A DNA stretch of 64,000 nucleotides, from positions 20,582,197-20,646,196 of the forward strand of contig NC_135218.1 in assembly GCF_052324685.1 (NCBI RefSeq), in the 5' to 3' direction. Source of the DNA: Brachyhypopomus gauderio. Lineage: Eukaryota > Chordata > Actinopteri > Gymnotiformes > Hypopomidae. A program made the position numbers and the translations under genes. Below are positions 12,152 through 24,200 of the stretch, one piece after another. The notes beneath the pieces are model-generated. The model worked only from the letters and a program-made list of their open reading frames with translations, had not been told where the DNA came from and made no database searches. Within the stretch, counting starts at the first letter, position 1. Every line of letters begins with the position of its first letter.

Positions 12152-14915
12152 TTTACTGTTATTGTTTTGTTTTTAATGTCAAAGTTGGCTGAATGATGAA
12201 GAAAAGCTGCTGTAATATACAGAAATAAGAAGATTAATTCAGACATTACCATCCAGGCCAGCCACCTGCAACATCTCTGTCAGACACTAAAATACAAAGA
12301 AACCATGATGGGGGGGGGGGGGGGGGGGGGGTGTTTACATCTTATAACAAAACACAAAAGCTATCTAATCATAAAATGCATCTATCCACTCAAGTACACT
12401 GCTTGTCCAAGGTACTACTGAATTAGGTTCAGAGTTCAGGCATCAGTGCTACTTAACTATCTAGCTAATAAATGCTAACGTAGAGCCACAGCTTTGATTG
12501 CTTAATGTCATGAGTAGTCATCACGGCTGATGCAATCAATGATGTCAAGAAATGACCCATAAACCTAGCGGCTTTGCCACTGTGCAACACATACGTTTAC
12601 TGTTGTGTTATTAACTAGGTGTATTTATTTTTTTATCGTCATCAAGCTACAGCTAGTTAAATGCATAAAGAGCAGTGTAAAATGTAGCAGTAGTAGCAGT
12701 TGCCTAAAATGTTAGTGGCTACCTTATATACGAAGCTAACAATACTTTTTCACCTGGCTAGATAGATGTCTGTAGGTGACGGGCAGCTCTCAGAGACCCG
12801 GCTCTCTGGCCAGAGTCACTTTACTCGAGTGACTGTCTCCTTCCCAGAGAGGGAGGCTTTCTATCACACCTTCACATTCAAGGAACGCATTTACACCCCA
12901 CTTCAGAGCCCGTTTGTAGTGAAAGGTGAGGGCTGCAGCCTGGTGTCGAACTCGAACCACCAGCCCAAATTTCATCCTGCTTACTTCACATTTTATTGTT
13001 CCTTTCTCCATTTACATTTACTTTCTCACCTCTACTGATTAACCAAAGAAACGCTTGCCGTGATTCAGTGTGCTTGAAAGGCACTCATGTCTGTGAGAAT
13101 GAGGAAGTGCCAACAATGCATTCAACAGTACGTCCAGCCACAGTAACAGTGACTAAAACTAATGGCCATCCCTGTTCAGGCAGAATGAGTTAATCAGGGG
13201 GAGGGGGTGAATGCATTACATTATCTGTTCACAACAGGAAATAAAACCCCGTGTAACTTCACCACATCTCTCATTAGTAGAACTGTGCACCTCTGTGAGA
13301 GGAAAGATTCCAGCATGGTTTTTTAAGTACTAAAAATAGAAATAGCCCCAGGCTATACTAGAAATAGCCCCAGGTTATTTTAATCCTGTATGAGCGGCCA
13401 TGTCAGTAAAAACACATACATTCCATCACATCATGTTTTTCTCATGCATGCACACTAGAGAAAGCATTAACTTGCATTATACGCTTTGTCATTTACTTGC
13501 CAAACTCCTTCTCAGAGGAGCAACTTCTGGTACATTCTTGTACATGTAAGTAACCGGCTAATGTTTAAAAGGTTTTATTAAATATCAGAATTTTGCTTAG
13601 CAGATGCATAGGATTACAGGTGAGAGAGTCAGGCTTTTAGAACAAACAAGTCTCTTGGTCCAGAATGCCCTAGACAGATGATGATAACACTTTATTCAGA
13701 TGGGAAATTTTTATATAATATATACAATTTTATATATTAATTCATATAATAATAATAAATCATTCACATCTCCCCTACTGTCCAGACAAATATTCAGAGT
13801 ACTTACTTCTTTCACTGTAAGACTCTCCTCCACAATAATCTCTAGCTCCTGGCCAGCAGAGGGCACTACACCCACTCTAAAGTACAGGAAAAGCTGCAAG
13901 AAAGAACACCAGTGACACAGTGGCTCAAAGGTTACAGAAATAAAATTTAAAAAATCAACAATCAATCCATGTTTACCTGTGATGTTTTGGGGGCATATCC
14001 ATGGCACAGATACAATGTTGTCATCAACCTAATGTCTGCATCACGCACACTTAGGTATTCACAGACTGCAGAATGCGCGCACGCACGCGCACACACACAC
14101 ACACACACCCCAATTTAACTACTGGTAATTTACCTGGTGACATATGAGTAATTGAGGGGCATTAAGTCAGTACCTGGAGGTAAACGTTTTCCTGTACGAT
14201 CCATCTGCCTTAGACAGCATGGCCCATCTGGGGTGGAGGGAGATAACTTGGTCTTATCAAGTTTATTTATATAATGCTTTTTACAACACAAGTAGTCATA
14301 AAGCAGTTTTATAAATATATGGGTTCAGGTTGATAAGGAGCAAGCCAGAGATGACCGTAGCAAGGAGAAACTCCTTGGGCAGAATGAAGATGCATTAATA
14401 ATCTGAAGTCAAGTCTTCATATCTGAACCTCAAATCCATTCTCTGGTCTTTGATTTGATCGGTGGTCAATTATACCTGGTTGGTCATTTTGTTGTCTCAT
14501 CTCACTCTAAGCTAGTTTTTAGGAACCTGTTCTGAGTTGAATACAGATATTCTATAACAAATTACTAATCTGGGATTATTTTTAATCTAGGAAAAGTTCA
14601 TGGATTTTAGGCCTGGAACCGAATACAGATTAAGGGTTAAGGACTAAAAAGGTATACATACTGGGTTAAATGGTACAGGCTAGGTATAGAGTTAGTTTTA
14701 GGCATTAGGAATGAAGAATGATTACATATGGATTAGAGGTTGGATAGGGTTAGAGGTTGCCTAAAGAAGTGGAGATTAGTAGGCATGGAATTGTGATTTA
14801 GGAATCACTAATTAGGGATTAAAAGATTAAAGATTACAGGGGTGTAGGTCTCACCTTTGAAGCTCTCCTGCAACTCTAGCTCCTCCAGTGCTCGCTGTTT
14901 CACCTCCCCCAATCG
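9692..14915 (-). CDS. usp40: usp40 exons 17-31: C-terminal region
   Basis: Exons in gene order: 14855-14915, 14174-14227, 13977-14065, 13807-13893, 12250-12286, 12044-12108, 11783-11857, 11587-11689, 11423-11502, 11115-11233, 10913-10978, 10583-10793, 10238-10327, 9983-10077 and 9692-9794. Landmarks shared with human are ELEIIVEES in exon 20, WHLRRMDWC in exon 22, VEISEEATL in exon 25, PKDVLLR with PGERAYY in exon 28, KRKKKKK in exon 29, KEFST in exon 30 and the closing SINVGVFR in exon 31. Exon 23 ends CCGAAG and is followed by GCAATC, so intron 23 is of the GC-AG class. Microsatellites crowd several of these introns. Confidence 0.9.
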
Positions 14916-14962
<47 letters not shown>

Positions 14963-16022
14963 TAATCTATCATCTGTTATTACACACCAAGTTGCTAGCT
15001 GCACATTTCTAGGAGTGTGTGTATATTAAAAAAACAGTTGTCTGATAATTGTCTGGAAGGTGCACTACAAACACCTCCTAAACGTACTCCACCCACTGCA
15101 GTCACCCACCCATCGGTCATGTGACATGAGGCTTGTTCGCTTCATCCATTTACGATCAACTCTCCCTCACACATGTCATCAATGTGGTACGCCCTGTTCA
15201 AAGAGAAAAATGTTTCTCACCGTGTCTCCAGAGGCAGGAATCTTCCTCATCTTGCCTTCTTGCCTTCCGTCGTCTTCCGACGCCGTTTGAGGCCAATACC
15301 CGACTTGCAGCCACCGGCAGTCAGATGGCGTCATCACAGTAACCGTATCCCCACTCACCCTGAACGTGCTGTGAGGAGATGGTGAAGGTTCAAAACACCC
15401 TACATTACCATCCTTCCAACACACACAAGTGCCTAGCTCCACCCCCAGTCTTTGGCTTATATACCTTCATATGAAACTTGTATATATATCTTATATAACT
15501 TCACCATCCTTGGCCATAGCTTCAGTGCAGATTTAATCAATATTAGTTTTAATATTATTATTACTTCACCTCAGTTGAATGTGTCTGACCTGTTGGTGAG
15601 CTGTGCGGGTGGGAGCAGCAGTAGTGAGTCTCCGTCTCGGAGCGTGAGCTCCCTCAGAGTCCGCCGCATGGCCTCAGGTGAACACACCCTCCACCCGCTC
15701 GCCCCGCCCCCTCCTGGCTGAGCCCCTTTCGCCTCCTGGCACACCAGGGCCTCTCGCGGTCCCAGGGCCTCTCGGACCCCCCCCAGAGTGATCCCGCCGG
15801 CGAACCCCTGCGTGAAGCGCACGACTCCTGATCCGTCCGTGTCCGCACCCCCATCTCCAGACGCACCCCCGGGGTCCAGCTCCTCTGTGCACGGACGCAG
15901 GATGGTCAACAACACTGGCTCCCACTCAGGTCCTGATTGTACCTGCAGTCCGTTCACCTAACACACACACGCACACACACACACACGCACACACGCACAC
16001 ACGCACACACGCACACACGCAC

Positions 16023-16053
<31 letters not shown>

Positions 16054-19000
16054 TCTCGGTATTTCAAAGATGTATACTGTTGAATGGCTCAGTGATGCTG
16101 GATGCATGCTCAATAGCTGTGCAGTGATGTGAAATGCTGTGTTGGGCAATATTTGGTTCTTGGTACTGGTAGGCATTATGGGATGTGGAATGGTCTTGGG
16201 CACTGTTGAGTGTTGGGCAGGACACTGGGTGTAGTGCAGTGTTGAGCAGTACTGACTGGTACCTCTCTCCCATTCCACACAAACAGGTCTGAGCCATTAC
16301 ACACTCCAGCACTGTACAGAGATTTCTGATCATCTGTAATGACACACACACCATATCTGCAAAAGGTTTTGACCATTTTTCCATGCAATTGTCAGGTGTG
16401 TGTGTGTGTGTGTGTGTACCCTACCATTGAGTGTGTCACACAGGTGTAATCCTGCTGGTAGGTTCTTGGCCACAGTCAGCACCATGTCACCTTCCCATGT
16501 AGTCTGCATCTAAGGACACAAAATGCATCAAATAAACAACATAACTAAAAGCCTGATCATATAAATATGGCTACAGTGTCAAACTCTGGCAATGTAACCT
16601 GGTAGAGAGCCAGCCGCAGGTCTCCCACTGTTTTCCTGCGGTCAAAGGTCATGTTGATGATGGCGCGGGTGTTGTTGTTAAGGGGCTGGAGGGCTCCGTT
16701 CTGCACATGGTAATGAGGAGCCATGTGGAGGTGAACATCGATACTGTTACTGCTGGCATCAAACTCAGCCCTGCGGAACACAACATGACGATCACACTCA
16801 GCCCTGCGGAACACAACATGACGATCACACTCAGCCCTGCGGAACACAGTACAGCAATCACACTCAGCCCTGCGGAAGACAATACAACGATCACACTCAG
16901 GCCTGCGGAAGACAATACAACGATCACACTCAGGCCTGCGGAAGACAATACAACGATCACACTCAGGCCTGCGGAAGACAATACAACGATCACACTCAGG
17001 CCTGCGGAAGACAATACAACGATCACACTCAGGCCTGCGGAACACAATACAACGATCACACTCAGGCCTGCGGAACACAATACAACGATCACACTCAGGC
17101 CTGCGGAACACAATACAACGATCACACTCAGGCCTGCAGAAGACAACACGACGATCACACAACCCTGCGGAAGACAACACGATGATCACACTCAACCCTG
17201 CGGAAGACAACACGACGATCACACTCAACCCTGCGGAACACAACACGACGATCACACTCAGCCCTGCGGAACACAACACGACGATCACACTCAGCCCTGC
17301 GGAACACAACACGACGATCACACTCAGCCCTGCGGAACACAATACGACGATCACACTCAGCCCTGCGGAACACAATACGACGATCACACTCAGCCCTGCG
17401 GAACACAATACGACGATCACACTCAGCCCTGCGGAACACAATACGACGATCACACTCAGCCCTGCGGAACACAATACGACGATCACACTCAGCCCTGCAG
17501 AACACAATACGACAATCACACTCAGCCCTGCGGAACACAATACAACGATCAAACTCAGCACTGTGAAAGACAATACAACGATCACACTCAGCCCTGCGGA
17601 ACACAGTACAACGATCACACTCAGCCCTGCAGACCATAGCATAACCAACAAACTGAGCTCTGTAAAACGAAGACAACCATCACTTGGTCTGTAGACCGAC
17701 CTTCTCTGTTGCAGTGTAGCATTCTCCTCATGGATCATCTCCAGTAGGTAAGGAGGCACTTTGTAAGCAGGGTTTCCCTTTGCTGTCCAACACAACATGC
17801 ACCATTAAATTTATGAACACAACACAAAAAAACTTTATTACATGAATAGTAAACCACACACTGCCATTACAATTTAAAGAGAACATTGAAAAATTAGCTG
17901 TTTCACCATTTTTTACCTCTTGAACAGCTGGTTTATTGTTTGGTTTATCTGTTCTAAGAAAAATTACTTGGTGACTACTGTGAACTCTTCAGTAAATATT
18001 TAGAAAGTAATATGAAAGGTTTACAATAATAAAAATGGAGAATGAGACCAATAGAATGAGCCCTTGCCTGCTACACCTACATGCCCACTCCTCCCCACCT
18101 TCACCTTGGCTTTGCTACACCCACATCTCCATCTGAACCCCACATCTGCCCCATCCGCACCCTGTGATGGTCTCTGCAGCGTGCTCTTCCTGTAGAACAG
18201 CATGTAGGCACTCTCTCGGCCCTCAAACTGTTTGCTGATGGCTTGCTCTCTGATGGGCGTCACCACAGAGTCGTTCAGATCGAACCAGCGACTGCCACTT
18301 GCAGGCTCCGCCTCCTGCCGTGACTCCGCCTCCATTTCTGCCTCTGGCTGTAGCTCTGCGTCAGCGATCCCCAGTCCGTTGCTGTGTGGGATCGGGGCGA
18401 CTGGGTCTGCTGTAGCTTTCAGAGCCACACGGGACCCGTTTGAGACCAACATAAACACATCAGCGTGGCTCTGCAGGAACTGGGTCACCCAGACAACAGG
18501 AGAAAAGGTGAGATTGGAAAGGGGATACAACTGTCTCTCAACCACCATCACACTACCACATGCACCGAGACCCAAAGAACCCCCTCTATCTGCCAACATT
18601 CCCTGCCCTCTCTCAGAGGACCTCAGAGGATGGCTCACCTTGCTAATTGGTCCATACTGCTTCCTGAACTTCTTATTCCACGAGGAGCCAATTTTGTCCA
18701 TTAGTTTCTGACCAAGCTGGTCCACCAGCACACTTCCAGAAGTCTCCTGAGAAGAAGATAAGACGGAGAGAAAACACATTCATCATCCTCACTTATGGAG
18801 TGCAGGTAGAGATAGAGAGAGCTGGGTGCTTATGTAGGTGGGGATAGCTAGTGTGTAGATGAGGTCAGTGAATGAGGGTTTGGAAGGAGCTACCTGAGCC
18901 AGTACAGCAGTCAGAACAACCAGTGGATCGTCCCACTCTACAGCAGCCTCACGCTCCTTTACCGCTGGAGGCGTCTTCTGAGGCTTTTGCGCCTTTTGCT

Positions 19001-21242
19001 TCTCCTTTACATCTTCCTCCTACAACAGCCACAACACATGCACATACCACCACACCCCCATGCACGCACACACCAATGAAATTGACCATAACTGTACATA
19101 TACACAGGATTAGATGTAATATATCCTATGACATCAGAGCTCCATTAGCACGGTGCCCTTTTTTCCTCTTTTCCCTTCAGCAGCCACGACACTGCAAGCT
19201 CTTCGCAGCAGTTAAGTAGGCAACTCCCTTCACTGGGTGAATGAAGCTCACAACACCTGCAGAAGAGAGTCTCCAACAGAGAGGTCTAGCGTGCCGGCCT
19301 CACTGTCCTCCATGCTCACTGTTCCTGCAGTCTCAGTGCCATCAGTTCCACTTGGGTTTCACTTATTATAACAGCAGTGATCTCCAACACAACGGATGCA
19401 TCCCGGCCTCCCCAGACTAAAGCGTCTGCTCCATGCCATCCAGATCCAGTTCCATCTGGATCTACCACTTTAAACGATAATAACTTCATTCCCTCCACCT
19501 TTATGGTGCGTTACCCCAACTAGTTTGAGCTCTCTGTATCCACAACTACTGACTAGATCTTTAAGCTACTTCTGATAATTCATTAACAGCTCATCTGAAT
19601 TTACAGCCTCTAAGGCTGAACTGCTACAGTGTGGCAGAGAGAGTCTCCTAGTCCCTCTCTCTACTGGTCTCTCTACTGGTCTCTCCACTGGTCTCTCCAC
19701 TGGTCTCTCCACTGGTCTCTCCACTGGTCTCTCCACTGGTCTCTCCACTGGTCTCTCCACTGGTCTTATGTGCCAAATGATTCTCTCACATCTGCAGTCA
19801 GGTCTGTGTAGTTTAGCATCTTCCTTTAAAGCTTCACCTACTGCGTCCTCAAATGGAATATTGTTAACGCTATAAAATAAACTATACACTTGCTTTGCTC
19901 TGCGTCAACATATTTAACGCAATGTGCTATGGGACTTTGTAGTTTTAACCTACATCCATAAGCAACCACCAATCTCACGCCTCACCCCATCTATCAATAT
20001 TTATAACCTTCGCTATATTTTACATGACTATCTACTGTGTGTTTACTGTCCATCACACTTACACAGATGCACACATACAGCGACAAAGACTCACCGGTGC
20101 CTCCCAGTGGCCCAACTGGTCAATGTCTCTGATGTAGACGTGGTAATGTCCTCCGTAACAGCTGCCCTTGTGTATGATGACAGAGAAAAGCTCGTACGAA
20201 AACTCAGAGTCTGGAAGTTCTGACTGCAAAGGAACACAACAATTTATACACACACACACACACACACACATCTCCATCAACACAAAACACCATTTATGAC
20301 CAACTGGCGCACTTTGAGTACAGCAAGGCTGGGTGGGTGGATGTGGTTGGGTGGGTGCAGAGATGGAGGGATGGATGTACCTGTTCACAGAAGGGCTGCA
20401 GGTTGATGGTGAGAGGAAAAGTGTATTTGCTCATTTCTTTGAAGCGCTCACATTTCTCGAAGTCAAAGCTGAACCGCAGCAGAGACACAGTGAGGAACGG
20501 GGGAAGCTTCCTCAACTTAGTAGACTGCAGACACACACACAGACACACACACAGTTTATTAAAAGTGTTAACTTCTAAGGTTTGTTGAATTCTAAGCAAA
20601 AAATCTTTCCAGTCTATCCGGTCTTGCAGTTATAATTAGCTAATGATAAGGCAGTGCTGTATTAATTGTACTGTATGCTGTAGTCTCTCAGTGTCTGACC
20701 TTGGCAGCGTGAACTAGCCTGTCACAGCGGCTGCACCGATACAGATTGTTGCCCTCAAACAACTCCTCCTCCACAAACATGCTCCACAGCGCCTCCTCTA
20801 GGCCACTCACACCACGCACACAAACAGTCAGGTCTAGGAAATCCTCCTGAGAGAAGGTACAAGAGGTTCAGATATACAAGATTTAAACGCTCAAATACAG
20901 ACTCAAAAACAGACTCAAAGACAGAAACCATACACACCTGCCGCTCACTGACATTGTTACACTCCTTGCAGGTGATGTGGTTGACAAGTGTTCCATGGTA
21001 AAGTCGTTGTATCAGACTGCTGCCAGATGTGCCCTCGAGAGAACTTTCTAGAGCACTGAACAAGATTCTGTTCAACTCCTGTACATCCTGCTGACCCATC
21101 TCCTACAGAAGGATTGAAAGAGTATGAGAGAAAGAGTAGGAATAAGAAGTGAAGATGAAATCAAGTAGAGAGAGAAAGAGGAAGGGAAAGAGAGGGAGGA
21201 AAAGAGAGGCCAAGTTGATAAGTTGGGAGTTTCGTAGATTGT

Positions 21243-21283
<41 letters not shown>

Positions 21284-24200
21284 CATTTGGTAAATGGAAG
21301 TTTTTGTGTTCTACTAGAAAGGAGGTGTTTTATTCTAGAAGGAGGGCCCTCTATGTAGTATATATGTGAAACACAGTGTGTGTGAGAGGACAAAACCTCA
21401 TGGTTGGTCCAGCCAAAGCTGTCAGTCAGCGCAGTGGTCGAAGCTGTCTGTTCATCCACAAGCAGCAGCCAAGCAAACAGCCTCTGTAACTCCAATGGAA
21501 TAACCCGCACCTGCAGAATCACACAAACACACACAATACTTACAAAATACCACACTTAAACAATCACACCCATACTAACAAACATGTCCACGCATGCAAT
21601 CATACGCTGTAAAACATTTTCACACCGTACACATGCCTAACGTACATTCACACACCATTACACACTTGAGCTTCCTCCCCCAACACCCCAAAACACTTGT
21701 GTCATGACTTGATGCGTCATGACTTGTTTATCTGAGATTTTTGTTTCCTCATCAACATTAACACATTTTTCTAAATTGGACACTACTGTAGCATTAAAAA
21801 CCTGATGATGCATGATCTAACTGAAGGTGTCCTACTATTTGGCATATTCTTTTCACCATGGCTTCAGACTCATCTTTTGCTTGAGTCAAGGAATGTACAG
21901 CTCTTTTTCCTGTATCATTAGTCATATATTTATCTGTGAAAGAGTAGGTTCATCTTTAGCTTGTTGGAGAAGATGTCAAGTTTAGAAGAGCACTGGAAAA
22001 GCCGCGAGAGCAGTTCAGAGGATCTTGTCTTGTCTAGATAGGTCACCTCCAGCTCTGGCACTAGAGCCCTCGCAGTGGGGCGAGCGGGTGACGTCTCGGA
22101 GGCTTAGCAGGTCTGCGCACCCAACAGGTTTGCCCCACTCAGCAAAACACCAGCTGAAGACCCTGTTGTCAATGCTTTGGTTACAGAAGGCTTGCAACTT
22201 CGGCATATGAATTTAGTGAAATATCAGGCAAAAAAACATACGCGCTTTCACACACCCTGTGAATTCCAAAATTCGAAGAATTACTCCAATGCCTATCCAC
22301 ATTGCTAGCATAAGTCTACACCTGCTCATCCGCCACAAAGCATCCAGGAAAATGTCCCAGTGATGTCTGTACATGAACCGATGGCACCAGTATACAAGCT
22401 GAAGCTGCCAGTAGATCCTAATTCTCATTGTACAGCTTACACTGACAAAGAAATTCTAGATGATGGTACCATATCAGAAACAGCCCACCCAGTGGAGTCA
22501 CTGAGGCTCTTCATCTACACCGAAGTGGCGACTTGGACTAAATATAGCGTAATAAAGCAAGGTCTGGTTACTCGCTGGGCCGCACAGTGGAGGATGGGTT
22601 CCCCCTTGAGACTTGATCCTCACAAGGTTTCTTCTTTAATCCTGTCAGTGAACTTGTCCCTGCCATTCTCGCCTTCTGCCTGCTCATTAGGGATCTGTAT
22701 CACAAGTTGTAAAGCTGCTTTGTGACAACTATATAAATGAATTTGACTGATTTTAAATAATTAACATTAGTGCATAGACTGAAGCTGAATATACTGAATT
22801 TTTGGTAGCAATCACAGCTGGGTAGGATGACTACACCAATGTATCTCTTTTGCAAACTGGACATCTCGACATTGAAATTCTGCCCATTGCTCTTGGCTCA
22901 TTCTCTGGGAAGGTGAATTAGTCTCACTGAGACACTCTCGGGTTTCTGGTCAAGTCTCTCTGGATAAATCAGCTACAGCAGAGTCTCTCTTAGGTATGAG
23001 AATCACACATCAATAATACACATTGATAATGAAATTCATTCCACATGGCAAAATGGAACAACTCCAAGACACTCCTAGACACTCTTCCTAGTCTTAAGAT
23101 GATGCTGCGTGGCATCCATTTCAAACATGAATAATCTTCCTGCTTGTGAACGGCAGCACCTTCAAGTTTTTTTTTTGGCAGAATTCAAAAGACATGGACA
23201 TACATGAAGATAAAGATGAGTTTGTTGAGGAGATTTTATACATTCCATTTGTTGAAGGACTTTAAAATAATTGAATTTACAGGTAGGTAAATCTGTGAAC
23301 AAGTGAACACCTTCGCTTGCAGACTTTGCTAAATGTAGTAATATATTAACCCTCTTCACTCCTCCTCCCAGAGTCAGCACAAGACATGGGCTCAATCCCA
23401 AACGGTATACTAGCAGTACGCAATATATTTCAATACAGTACGTTCTGCTCAACTGTTAAAGCAGTACGTTCTTTCAGTAGGCGACTGGACAGTACGCGTA
23501 CAACCTCGGACATAGTACGTCCGCCATTTTACCTACGTCATATAAATATGACGTCTCACAGTCATACATAAATGCTCCAGTTGAATCATGGGATAGGACA
23601 ATGTACTGCAATCGCATACTTCAAAATGGATCCAGTAAGCCACCCGGGTACCTTTTCCTTACTGTTTAATGCCTACTGTGTATTCAGACATACTACCCTC
23701 TATCGAGTACTGCTTTGGCGTACTGTATATTTGGAAGTACAGCATACTTGAATTACGCAGCTGCTCAAGGTGGAAAATCTTGGTGGTGAAAATATTTGTA
23801 TTGTGTTATCCGATCGCTGATCATTCATGTAGTTTGCAAACCAAAATGAACAATTTCTCAGTTACAAGACATTGAGTGGTGTGGTGTGAACTTTATGACG
23901 ATCTGATGAGACTGAGTCAGGTAGTGTGCCCTTCACTTAAGAACACGTAATGTACATGTACCTCTGATTTCCATTGTTTATCACCAAGGTGATGATGTTA
24001 AAATTTGGCTTTAATAGGCCATATAATATTTCACTGTGGGGAAAGTTCAATATCAAGTTTCCAGCTCGGCTGAGTCTCTTCAAAAAATGTTTTTGCCACT
24101 CTGTATAAGCCAAATTCCTGAAGCATATGTGGATGTTTCAGAGTTTCTTCTATGTACATTCTGTGAAATAATATTCATCAAAACAATAGTACACATGGGC

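Noticed and set aside
16768-17640. A regularly spaced ~33-bp repeat that could suggest a CRISPR array
   Set aside because: The repeats are head to tail with no unique spacers, and the locus is an animal gene intron.
16557-17798. A 413-codon minus-strand frame and a 310-codon plus-strand frame that look like repeat proteins
   Set aside because: They are products of the stop-free 33-bp minisatellite. The ends of the minus frame are real usp40 exons 11 and 12, and the middle is intron.
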